Shown piece after piece: positions 1 to 5,029 of a stretch of 5,029 bases of DNA (its first letter is position 1; every line of letters begins with the position of its first letter). The stretch comes from Burkholderiaceae bacterium (GTDB lineage: Bacteria > Pseudomonadota > Gammaproteobacteria > Burkholderiales > Burkholderiaceae_C). Location: assembly GCA_023260315.1 (NCBI GenBank), contig JALQVQ010000202.1, positions 1 to 5,029 on the forward strand. The letters run 5' to 3'. The notes under the pieces are model-generated. The model was not told where the DNA came from. It searched no databases and was given only the letters and a program-made list of their open reading frames with translations. A program made the position numbers and the translations under genes.

Positions 1-699
1 TTTTATAAGTGGCTCGGGCAACAAGGGCAAATTGCTGCCAATCCGGTGGTTGACGTTCGTGCGCCAAAGGCTGCCAAACCCCTTCCCAAAGCGTTGGCCG
101 TCGATGTGGCTGTTCAGCTGGCCGATTTTGAACGCGCCGACGCCGAGATCGACCCGGCGCTTGAGGCGAGAGATCGCTGCTTGGTCGAGTTGCTGTACGG
201 TTGTGGACTTCGCCTATCTGAACTCCTCGGTCTGGATGTTGCGGCCTCCAAAGAGGCTCGCGGTTGGGTGGATATGGACGCAGGCGAAGCCCATGTATTG
301 GGGAAAGGTGCCAAGTGGCGGCGTGTCCCCGTTGGCGAACCCGCTTTGGCGTCATTGCGTGACTGGTTGGTCATTCGAGCCGCTTGGACAGTGGGCGGTG
401 AGCCGTCGCCCGTTGCGATTTTTGTGAACCGCCAGGGCGGTCGGCTGACGCCCCAACACACGCGACTCAGGCTCCGGCAGCGTGGTTTTTTGGCCGGTGT
501 GGCCACCCCCGTCCACCCCCACATGCTGCGACACTCTTTTGCCAGTCATGTGTTGCAGTCGAGCGGGGATTTGCGCGCCGTGCAAGAATTGCTCGGCCAT
601 GCCAGTATCAGCACCACGCAGATATACACGCGACTTGATTTTCAGCACCTGGCACGCATCTATGATCAAGCGCACCCGAAGGCGAAAAAATCGTCTTAA
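1..699 (+). CDS. xerC: Tyrosine recombinase XerC, C-terminal part (5' truncated by window edge)
   Basis: Site-specific recombinase that, with XerD, resolves chromosome dimers at dif during division. The reading frame is open from base 1 (FYKWLGQQG...) to TAA at 697-699, giving 232 codons; family members are about 300 residues, so part of the N-terminal core-binding domain and the start lie off the left edge. A GTG at 46 is in frame but internal to the conserved region, so it is not the start. All catalytic residues of the tyrosine recombinase family are visible: Arg in GCGLRLSE (codon 211-213), Lys in GKGAK (304-306), His and Arg in HMLRH (520-522 and 529-531), His in LLGHAS, and the nucleophile Tyr in QIYTR (625-627). 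The protein therefore looks functional. XerC is chosen over XerD or a phage integrase because of its sequence character and the housekeeping context; XerC versus XerD is the main uncertainty. The next gene begins 34 bp downstream. Confidence 0.9.
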   Translation, partial: FYKWLGQQGQIAANPVVDVRAPKAAKPLPKALAVDVAVQLADFERADAEIDPALEARDRCLVELLYGCGLRLSELLGLDVAASKEARGWVDMDAGEAHVLGKGAKWRRVPVGEPALASLRDWLVIRAAWTVGGEPSPVAIFVNRQGGRLTPQHTRLRLRQRGFLAGVATPVHPHMLRHSFASHVLQSSGDLRAVQELLGHASISTTQIYTRLDFQHLARIYDQAHPKAKKSS

Positions 700-733
700 G
701 TTTTTTATTTTGTACTTTTTTAAGGGGTCTCAC

Positions 734-1165
734 ATGACACGTTGGTTGAAGTCTTTTGGCGTTGCGCTGGCAATGGCTTTGGGTATGGGTATGGCTGCAA
801 ACGCTGCCGAGCCCATCAAAGTGGTCTACCACCTGAGTGACGGTGTCGAGCAGGCCGCACGAGCCATGCAAAACATTCGCAATCACTTGAACGCTGACCC
901 CACAGTCAAAATTGCTGTTGTGGGCCATGGGAAGGGCATCGACTTCATGTTGTCGGGCGCCAAGACACCCAATGGCGGTGAGTTCGCGGCATTGATCTCA
1001 GGGTTGGCGGCGCAAAACGTGACGTTCTCTGCCTGCAACAACACGCTGGTGGGGCGGAAAATTGACCCATCGCAGCTGTTGCTGGAAACGCAAGTTGTAC
1101 CGTCAGGCGTGGCTGAAGTGGCACGTCTGCAAGCGCGCGAAGGCTACGTGTACCTTCGCCCTTAA
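734..1165 (+). CDS. Exported DsrE/DsrF-like small protein
   Basis: A 143-residue protein resembling the DsrE/DsrF-like superfamily (the COG1416 type often labelled intracellular sulfur oxidation protein). Residues 1-25 look like a Sec signal peptide: MTRWLK, a hydrophobic stretch rich in Ala, Met and Gly, then ANAAEP with likely cleavage near residue 24-25. The mature part has an alternating beta/alpha pattern: KVVYHLSDG at the N-terminus, KIAVVGHGKGIDF in the middle, then NVTFSACNNTL containing the only cysteine (Cys101), and the C-terminal block VVPSGVAEVARLQAREGY. In this superfamily a Cys at the equivalent place can carry sulfur, but the biochemical role of this exported subgroup is not established. 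The ATG at 734 is chosen because AAGGGG (722-727) sits 6 bases upstream and the signal peptide starts there; the frame is open further upstream but that part overlaps xerC. It could be cotranscribed with xerC. Family assignment is fairly secure, function is not. Confidence 0.8.
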   Translation: MTRWLKSFGVALAMALGMGMAANAAEPIKVVYHLSDGVEQAARAMQNIRNHLNADPTVKIAVVGHGKGIDFMLSGAKTPNGGEFAALISGLAAQNVTFSACNNTLVGRKIDPSQLLLETQVVPSGVAEVARLQAREGYVYLRP

Positions 1166-1177
1166 GGCCTAGGTTCA

Positions 1178-1211
1178 AGGGCGGCGAGCGTTTGCATTAA
1201 ACTGTCGCCCT
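1178..1211 (+). repeat. Inverted repeat downstream of the DsrE-like gene
   Basis: AGGGCGGC (1178-1185) can pair with GTCGCCCT (1204-1211), an 8-bp stem with one G-U pair and an 18-base loop. It starts 13 bases after the DsrE-like stop codon. There is no T-run after it, so it is not a standard intrinsic terminator. It may be a weak transcript-end hairpin or chance. Confidence 0.3.
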
Positions 1212-1253
1212 CTCGTGACGCGTATTTGACCCCGTTAAACATAGGAAAACAGC

Positions 1254-2354
1254 ATGGCACTTATTCCTGCCACCATACTGACCGGCTTCTTGGGCTCGGG
1301 GAAAACCACCTTGCTCAAGCGTGTGTTGGGGGAAGCCCATGGGCAGAAAATAGCGGTCATTGAAAACGAGTTCGGTGAAGAGAACATCGACAATGAAATT
1401 TTGGTCAGTGATGTGACGGAAAACATCATCCAGATGAGTAATGGCTGTGTTTGCTGCACGATTCGTGAAGATTTACGCACGACGCTTCAAGATTTGGCTG
1501 AGCGTCGCAGAAAAGGCGAAATCAGTTTTGACCGCGTGGTGATTGAAACGACGGGTTTGGCGGATCCCGGACCCGTTGCCCAAACGTTTTTCATGGATGA
1601 CGAGGTGGCTGAACAGTATTTGTTGGACGCCGTCCTGACCCTTGTTGATGCCAAGCATGCCGCCGATCAGTTCAATGATCGCCAAGAGGCGCGGCGTCAA
1701 GTGGGTTTCGCAGATCAAATCTTCATTACAAAGGCCGATTTGGTGAGTGAAGACGCGTTGGACGCGCTCACGCACCGCCTTAAGCACATGAACCCACGCG
1801 CACCGATCCGTGCCGTGAATTTCGGCGAGGTCCCGATCAAGTCTGTTTTTGACCTACGCGGATTCAACCTGAATGCGACCCTGGACATCGATCCTGAGTT
1901 TCTGACGGGTACCGGTCACGGTAAAAAACGGGGTGATAAGCACAGCCACGATCATGACCATGACCATGACCATGACCATGACCACGTGCATGGTGAACAC
2001 TGCAATCACCCATCGCATGACCATGCCGGTGACCACGGTCACCACCATCACCATGATGACGACGTGAAGAGCTTCGTATTCCGGTCGAGCCGGGCTTTTG
2101 ATCCAGCGAAGTTAGAGGAGTTTTTGGGTGCGGTGGTGCAAATTTATGGACCGAAGATGCTGCGTTACAAAGGCGTTCTGAACATGAAAGGAACGGCTCG
2201 TAAGGTGATCTTTCAGGGCGTCCATCAGTTAATGGGCAGTGATTTGGGCCCGGAATGGGCCATTGGCGAGCAGCGAGAAAGCAAAATGGTCTTTATCGGT
2301 ATTGACCTGCCAAAAGATATTTTGATTCAGGGTTTAAACCAATCATTAATTTAG
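1254..2354 (+). CDS. COG0523/CobW-family GTPase with histidine-rich metal-binding linker
   Basis: A 366-residue P-loop GTPase of the G3E/COG0523 family, whose members act as metal chaperones or insertases (zinc homeostasis proteins, CobW in cobalamin synthesis). Visible in order: Walker A GFLGSGKTT (11-19), ENEFGEENID (37-46), the family's metal-binding CxCC motif as CVCC (65-68), ETTGLADP (98-105, Walker B region), and TKAD (159-162) as the guanine-specificity motif. A histidine-rich linker (230-267) has 19 His in 38 residues, plus one Cys and several Asp. The CobW C-terminal domain spans about 272-351. The protein is full length. The start is ATG 1254, with AGGA at 1243-1246 seven bases upstream and Walker A eleven residues in, which is normal. 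No cobalamin genes are nearby, so a CobW role in B12 synthesis is not supported. The adjacent DksA with a reduced zinc finger makes zinc handling an attractive inference, but the sequence does not fix the metal. No convincing Zur operator is visible upstream. Confidence 0.93.
   Translation: MALIPATILTGFLGSGKTTLLKRVLGEAHGQKIAVIENEFGEENIDNEILVSDVTENIIQMSNGCVCCTIREDLRTTLQDLAERRRKGEISFDRVVIETTGLADPGPVAQTFFMDDEVAEQYLLDAVLTLVDAKHAADQFNDRQEARRQVGFADQIFITKADLVSEDALDALTHRLKHMNPRAPIRAVNFGEVPIKSVFDLRGFNLNATLDIDPEFLTGTGHGKKRGDKHSHDHDHDHDHDHDHVHGEHCNHPSHDHAGDHGHHHHHDDDVKSFVFRSSRAFDPAKLEEFLGAVVQIYGPKMLRYKGVLNMKGTARKVIFQGVHQLMGSDLGPEWAIGEQRESKMVFIGIDLPKDILIQGLNQSLI
1953..1982 (+). repeat. Tandem hexamer repeat (CATGAC x5) coding for His-Asp
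   Basis: Five perfect consecutive copies of CATGAC lie inside the GTPase gene and encode alternating His-Asp in the metal-binding linker. Perfect identity at the DNA level, unlike the varied codons in the rest of the linker, suggests recent expansion by slippage. A change of one unit would keep the frame and only alter the number of His-Asp pairs. Confidence 0.85.
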
Positions 2355-2361
2355 AGGTAAA

Positions 2362-2378
2362 CCCCTAATTTGTAGGGG
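2362..2378 (+). repeat. Short inverted repeat (hairpin) after the GTPase gene
   Basis: CCCCTA (2362-2367) and TAGGGG (2373-2378) form a perfect 6-bp stem around a 5-base loop, ATTTG. It lies just after the GTPase stop codon (2352-2354). There is no T-run directly after it. It may stabilise the 3' end of the upstream transcript or work with the next palindrome as a bipartite transcript end. Confidence 0.5.
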
Positions 2379-2386
2379 AAATGTGC

Positions 2387-2410
2387 TAATTGGCGCCAAT
2401 TACGTTTTTT
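2387..2410 (+). terminator. Perfect 16-bp palindrome followed by T6: possible terminator or operator
   Basis: TAATTGGCGCCAATTA (2387-2402) is a perfect 16-bp palindrome, followed after CG by six T (2405-2410). As RNA it would fold into a short stem with a GCGC loop and an adjacent U-run, so it could terminate transcription from the GTPase gene. The stem is AT-rich and weak, so an operator reading is also reasonable: it lies just upstream of the likely dksA promoter. I cannot separate the two from sequence alone. Confidence 0.4.
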
Positions 2411-2431
2411 GCCATTTAAAGCGGGTATAAC
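2403..2431 (+). promoter_or_regulatory. Candidate promoter of the dksA-like gene
   Basis: TATAAC at 2426-2431 is a good sigma-70 type -10 element. The hexamer 17 bases upstream (CGTTTT, 2403-2408) is a poor -35 match, so the promoter may be weak or activator-dependent. The transcript would start near 2438 and carry a leader of about 40 bases. The 16-bp palindrome abuts the upstream side. Confidence 0.4.
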
Positions 2432-2464
2432 ATCGCCTGCGATTACGTTCGCAATAGACGACAT

Positions 2465-2470
2465 AGGAGA
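2465..2470 (+). promoter_or_regulatory. Ribosome binding site fixing the start of the extended DksA
   Basis: AGGAGA lies 8 bases before ATG 2479. It is the strongest Shine-Dalgarno match around this gene. It supports translation of the whole Lys/Ala/Pro tail rather than initiation at an internal ATG near the DksA core (for example 3064 or 3235), where I see no comparable site. Confidence 0.75.
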
Positions 2471-2478
2471 CAATTAAA

Positions 2479-3624
2479 ATGCCAGCGAAGAAGACGACAC
2501 CGCCAGCGAAAGCGAAGGCCAAGACAGCTGCGAAAGTAGCCGTGAAAGCCCCTGCGAAAAAGGTTGCAAAACCGAAAGCAGCGCCTAAACCGGCGGCGAA
2601 GCCTGCGTCGTCTAAAAAGCCTGCCGCCAAAGTAAAACCTGCGGTCGCCAAGAAGGCGCCACCGGTCAAAAAGCCAGCAACCAAAGCGCCGGCGAAAGTC
2701 GCGCCGAAGGCGGCAGCCAAAGGAATAGCGAAAAAGCCGGTAGCGACGAAAGCGGTTGCCAAGAAGACGGCCTCGAAGGTGGTGTCAAAGGTGGCATCAA
2801 AAGCGCCATCAAAGCCCGCAGCAAAAGCCAAAGCAAAGACATCTTCGCCGTCGGCAAAGGCAGCAACCAAAGCGGCGGTGAAGACCACGCCCAAAAAACC
2901 CGTGGCTGTAAAGCCCGTCGCCAAAGCGCCGGTCAAAGTAGCGACGAAACCTGTTGCCAAGGTTGCCCCGAAAGCGGCGATCCCAAAACCAACCGTTGCA
3001 CCTGAGACTGAGGCTAAAAAGCCAGGTCGAAAGCGCGGCAACAACAAGCCAATTGCGCCGAGTATGGCGGATGCAGAGGTCATTCCCGCGCATGCGCCTG
3101 ATGCCGCAAAAGCCACTTTTATTCAAGATAACACGCCTGTCATGACCGTCACCGTCCCCGCGCCGATTAAAAAAGATCCCAAGCGCGCAAATAACTGGAA
3201 AACAAAACCTGTGGCCGAATTAACCGACGCAGACATGCTGGCGATGCCGGATTCCGAATACATGAACGATGTGCAAATTGCATTTTTCCGTGCGCGATTG
3301 GTCGCCCTGAAAAATGACATGCTTGCCAACGCCGGTCAAACCACCGAAAACCTTCGGGAAGACACCGTGGTCGTTCCTGACCCTGCGGACCGCGCCACCA
3401 TCGAAGAAGAGCACGCACTCGAATTACGCACGCGGGATCGTGAACGTAAATTGCTAAAGAAAATTCAGCAATCGATCATGGCCATTGATTCAGGTGAGTA
3501 TGGCTTCTGTGATGAAACGGGTGAGCCCATTGGTGTCGGACGCCTGTTGGCGCGACCGACCGCCAGCCTCTCACTTGAGGCGCAGCAGCGCCGCGAGTTA
3601 AAGCAAAAGCTTTATGGCGACTGA
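2479..3624 (+). CDS. dksA: DksA-family RNA polymerase-binding regulator with long histone-H1-like N-terminal tail
   Basis: The product is 381 residues; DksA is normally about 150. The core (about 245-381) matches DksA, which enters the RNA polymerase secondary channel and with ppGpp adjusts transcription in the stringent response. Conserved blocks include SEYMNDVQIAFFRARL, the coiled-coil tip PDPADRA with both aspartates (301, 304), the helix ELRTRDRERKLLKKI, and RLLARPTASLSLEAQQRRELKQKLYG. Of the four zinc-finger cysteines only Cys344 remains: the motif reads CDET, and the second pair is replaced by Ser364 and Ala367. This variant is, from memory, common in alpha- and betaproteobacterial DksA and in the zinc-independent DksA2 of Pseudomonas, so it need not mean loss of function. 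Residues 1-190 contain 53 Lys and 53 Ala, much Pro and Val, no acidic residue before Glu176, no Arg before 184 and no aromatic before Phe214. This resembles the tails of histone H1-like proteins and AlgP. Residues 191-245 form a mixed linker. The tail probably binds nucleic acid non-specifically; this is inference. Confidence 0.92.
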   Translation: MPAKKTTPPAKAKAKTAAKVAVKAPAKKVAKPKAAPKPAAKPASSKKPAAKVKPAVAKKAPPVKKPATKAPAKVAPKAAAKGIAKKPVATKAVAKKTASKVVSKVASKAPSKPAAKAKAKTSSPSAKAATKAAVKTTPKKPVAVKPVAKAPVKVATKPVAKVAPKAAIPKPTVAPETEAKKPGRKRGNNKPIAPSMADAEVIPAHAPDAAKATFIQDNTPVMTVTVPAPIKKDPKRANNWKTKPVAELTDADMLAMPDSEYMNDVQIAFFRARLVALKNDMLANAGQTTENLREDTVVVPDPADRATIEEEHALELRTRDRERKLLKKIQQSIMAIDSGEYGFCDETGEPIGVGRLLARPTASLSLEAQQRRELKQKLYGD

Positions 3625-3647
3625 CCCCATTTTTTGCTTTACCGATC

Positions 3648-3676
3648 AAAGGCCGCGTTCGCGGCCTTTTCTTTTT
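3648..3676 (+). terminator. Intrinsic terminator of the dksA-like gene
   Basis: AAAGGCCGC (3648-3656) pairs perfectly with GCGGCCTTT (3661-3669) around a GTTC loop. It is followed by a T-rich tract (TTTTCTTTTT, 3667-3676). It lies 24 bases after the stop codon. This is a strong, classical Rho-independent terminator that separates the dksA transcript from the dcw promoter region. Confidence 0.93.
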
Positions 3677-3701
3677 GATAAAAAAATACACCCCAAATTC
3701 C

Positions 3702-3794
3702 TCATAAGTCACTTTTAGTGAGATTCATAAGTCATTCATTAAGTTGAGTTTTTTCCAGCAGACTTTCTAAAAAAGAACCCCTAAGTCATTGATT
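3702..3794 (+). repeat. Three TAAGTCA direct repeats in the pre-mraZ region
   Basis: TCATAAGTCA occurs identically at 3702-3711 and 3725-3734 (23 bp apart). A third copy reads TAAGTCATTGATT at 3782-3794, matching TAAGTCATTCATT at 3728-3740 in 12 of 13 bases. The copies lie between the dksA terminator and the mraZ promoter, in an AT-rich stretch with no gene. They could be binding sites of an unidentified regulator. Confidence 0.6.
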
Positions 3795-3816
3795 CCATTG
3801 AAAAAAAAGTGGAATC
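3791..3816 (+). repeat. Inverted repeat with A-rich loop upstream of the mraZ promoter
   Basis: GATTCCA (3791-3797) and TGGAATC (3810-3816) are exact inverted copies around a 12-base loop containing eight consecutive A. It sits directly upstream of the candidate -35 element at 3820. It may be an operator half-site pair or a bent UP-like element. The first arm overlaps the third TAAGTCATT repeat. Confidence 0.5.
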
Positions 3817-3819
3817 CGC

Positions 3820-3847
3820 TTGCATGAGACACATTTCCTGATAAAGT
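3820..3847 (+). promoter_or_regulatory. Candidate promoter of mraZ and the dcw operon
   Basis: TTGCAT (3820-3825) and TAAAGT (3842-3847) are separated by 16 bp and give a moderate sigma-70 match. The -10 element overlaps the first AAGTG box, so MraZ bound there would block RNA polymerase. The precise hexamers are uncertain. Confidence 0.4.
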
Positions 3848-3878
3848 GTCAAAAAGTGCAATTAAGTGGTGAAAAGTG
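3844..3878 (+). promoter_or_regulatory. MraZ operator: four AAGTG boxes at 10-bp spacing
   Basis: AAGTG occurs at 3844-3848, 3854-3858, 3864-3868 and 3874-3878, with exactly 10 bp between starts. This is the architecture known for MraZ operators: short direct repeats one helical turn apart just upstream of mraZ (TGGGN repeats in Escherichia coli, AAAGTG-type repeats in Mycoplasma). Four copies instead of the usual three is notable. One more AAGTG at 3807-3811 is out of phase. The array ends 20 bp before the mraZ start and would serve autorepression of the dcw operon. Confidence 0.85.
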
Positions 3879-3898
3879 TTTTTTAGGAAAAGCTGACT

Positions 3899-4327
3899 GT
3901 GTTTCAAGGGGCCTCATCAATCAATCTCGACGCGAAAGGGCGGCTCTCTGTGCCGACCCGCTATCGCGACGTGCTCCAAGCGAGCGCGCAGGGATGTTTG
4001 ACGATTACCAAACACCCGCACGGTTGTTTGATGGTTTTCCCTCGTCCCGAGTGGGAGGTCTTCCGGTCTCGCATTGCGGCACTGCCCATGCAGGCGCAGT
4101 GGTGGAAGCGAATTTTTCTTGGTAACGCCTCTGATGTTGAGATGGATGGCACCGCACGTGTCTTGGTTTCACCTGAGTTGCGCGCTGCCGCGGGTATTAA
4201 CAAGTCGGTGATTCTGCTTGGCATGGGCAGTTATTTTGAGTTGTGGGATGCCGATACTTACGCTGCCAATGAAGCCGACGCCATGAAGGGTGATATGCCC
4301 GATGTCTTCAAAGACTTCTCGTTTTGA
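3899..4327 (+). CDS. mraZ: Transcriptional regulator MraZ
   Basis: A 142-residue DNA-binding protein of the MraZ family, first gene of the dcw cluster. In other bacteria it forms rings of subunits and represses its own operon. Two SpoVT/AbrB-like halves are visible, each with the family signature: [15 protein letters not shown] (10-24, with Arg15) and [14 protein letters not shown] (82-95, with Arg87). Full-length family members are about 140-150 residues, so this copy is complete. The start is GTG at 3899, with AGGA at 3885-3888 ten bases upstream; the sequence from [11 protein letters not shown] onward aligns with normal MraZ N-termini, which argues against a later start. Its own operator array lies immediately upstream. 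rsmH follows after 10 bases and shares its Shine-Dalgarno with the end of this gene. Confidence 0.96.
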   Translation: MFQGASSINLDAKGRLSVPTRYRDVLQASAQGCLTITKHPHGCLMVFPRPEWEVFRSRIAALPMQAQWWKRIFLGNASDVEMDGTARVLVSPELRAAAGINKSVILLGMGSYFELWDADTYAANEADAMKGDMPDVFKDFSF

Positions 4328-4337
4328 GGATTCCCGA

Positions 4338-5029
4338 GTGAGCGCTTCGACGACACCTTGGACACACGACACGGTCCTTTTGAAGGAGGCCGTGGCGGCG
4401 TTGGCGGTCAAGCCATCAGGTGCTTACATTGACGCCACATTTGGTCGCGGCGGGCACGCCGCACTGATTCTCAAAACGCTCGGACCCAATGGACAGCTTC
4501 TGGGCGTTGACCGCGATCCCCAGGCCGTCGCACACGCGCAAACATGGACCGACGCCCGGTTTTCTATCCGTCACCAGGCCTTCCACACCATCTCCGATTT
4601 ACCTGATGCGAGCATCGATGGCTTGTTGATGGATTTGGGCGTGAGTTCGCCGCAAATCGATGACCCAGGTCGTGGTTTTTCTTTTCGTCATGACGGACCT
4701 CTTGACATGCGCATGGACACCACACGTGGCCAGAGCGTTGCCGAGTGGCTGGCAGATGCAACCCCAGAATTCATTGCGGAGGTGATTCGTGACTATGGCG
4801 AAGAACGGTTTGCTGTACAGATTTCAAAGGCGATTGATCGTCGCCGACAGGAACGGGGCCCTTTTCGAACCACCCTTGAACTGGCCCAAGTCGTGGCTAG
4901 CGCGGTCAAAACCCGCGAGCCGGGCAAGGACCCTGCAACGCGGACATTTCAGGCTTTTCGGATTTTCATCAACGCCGAACTTGAGGAGCTTCAACAAGCG
5001 CTGACAGCAAGCCTTCGGTTGTTGAAGCC
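4338..5029 (+). CDS. rsmH: 16S rRNA m4C1402 methyltransferase RsmH, N-terminal part (3' truncated by window edge)
   Basis: SAM-dependent enzyme (formerly MraW) that N4-methylates C1402 of 16S rRNA in the decoding centre. The window holds 230 complete codons; family members are about 310 residues, so the C-terminal third is missing. Visible motifs: [11 protein letters not shown] near the N-terminus, the SAM-binding loop [11 protein letters not shown] (31-41), GVDRDPQA (56-63), the hallmark [13 protein letters not shown] (97-108) and [15 protein letters not shown] (113-127), [12 protein letters not shown] (155-166), and [18 protein letters not shown] (201-218). The start is GTG 4338; AGGA at 4327-4330 lies 7 bases upstream and overlaps the mraZ stop codon, so the two genes are probably translationally coupled. 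The frame remains open to the last base. Next downstream would be expected ftsL and ftsI. Confidence 0.96.
   Translation, partial: MSASTTPWTHDTVLLKEAVAALAVKPSGAYIDATFGRGGHAALILKTLGPNGQLLGVDRDPQAVAHAQTWTDARFSIRHQAFHTISDLPDASIDGLLMDLGVSSPQIDDPGRGFSFRHDGPLDMRMDTTRGQSVAEWLADATPEFIAEVIRDYGEERFAVQISKAIDRRRQERGPFRTTLELAQVVASAVKTREPGKDPATRTFQAFRIFINAELEELQQALTASLRLLK

Noticed and set aside
1..699. Mobile element or integron integrase
   Set aside because: The recombinase has XerC-like sequence and sits with housekeeping genes; there are no attachment sites, gene cassettes or terminal repeats in view.
685..720. A6 / T6 symmetry around the xerC stop codon as a terminator
   Set aside because: Only A-T pairing around CTTAAG, with no G+C stem; far too weak for a Rho-independent terminator.
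1166..1253. A Zur-type zinc operator or clear promoter upstream of the COG0523 GTPase
   Set aside because: I found no AT-rich dyad resembling a Zur box and no convincing -35/-10 pair; regulation by zinc remains a guess.
1953..1982. CRISPR-like array
   Set aside because: The repeat unit is six bases with no spacers and lies inside a coding sequence.
2400..3116. Long open frame on the minus strand, rich in Ala, Phe and Gly, resembling a membrane protein
   Set aside because: It is the antisense of the Lys/Ala/Pro tail; its composition follows from that coding strand. It runs across the dksA promoter and ribosome binding site and has no family resemblance.
3820..4125. Open frame starting before mraZ in another frame
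   Set aside because: It covers the mraZ promoter and MraZ boxes and overlaps the well supported mraZ frame; its protein sequence resembles nothing known.
4789..5004. Small open frame inside rsmH
   Set aside because: It is in another frame of the strongly conserved RsmH coding sequence and has no recognisable product.

Overview
The window looks like a chromosomal segment of a betaproteobacterium, most likely order Burkholderiales. I infer this from protein sequence character (the DksA core with a CxxT/SxxA version of the zinc finger, the DsrE-like protein, the XerC and RsmH sequences), from moderately high G+C, and from gene order. No database search was possible, so the genus is not assigned. 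All five genes read on the plus strand.

Layout. (1) Positions 1-699 hold the C-terminal two thirds of the tyrosine recombinase XerC, with its start lying off the left edge. (2) A small secreted or periplasmic DsrE/DsrF-like protein follows at 734-1165. (3) A COG0523/CobW-family GTPase with a 19-histidine metal-binding linker lies at 1254-2354. (4) A 124-bp gap with two inverted repeats and a probable promoter leads to a DksA-family protein (2479-3624). This protein is about 2.5 times the usual size because a roughly 190-residue Lys/Ala/Pro-rich, histone-H1-like tail precedes the DksA core. A strong intrinsic terminator closes this unit. (5) A 222-bp AT-rich regulatory region carries several repeat families, including four AAGTG boxes at exactly 10-bp spacing. 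It leads into mraZ (3899-4327) and the start of rsmH (4338 to the right edge), the first two genes of the division and cell wall (dcw) cluster.

How the parts relate. XerC (chromosome dimer resolution) and mraZ-rsmH (entry to the dcw operon) are core cell-cycle functions. The CobW-family GTPase and the DksA-like protein form a middle pair with a possible metal link: the GTPase looks like a zinc or other metal chaperone, and the DksA copy has lost three of four zinc-finger cysteines. The AAGTG boxes directly upstream of mraZ are best read as the MraZ autoregulatory operator.

No mobile element, CRISPR array, tRNA or rRNA is visible, and I see no evidence of a defence system. The most unusual items are the histone-like tail on DksA and the layered repeats in the dcw promoter region.
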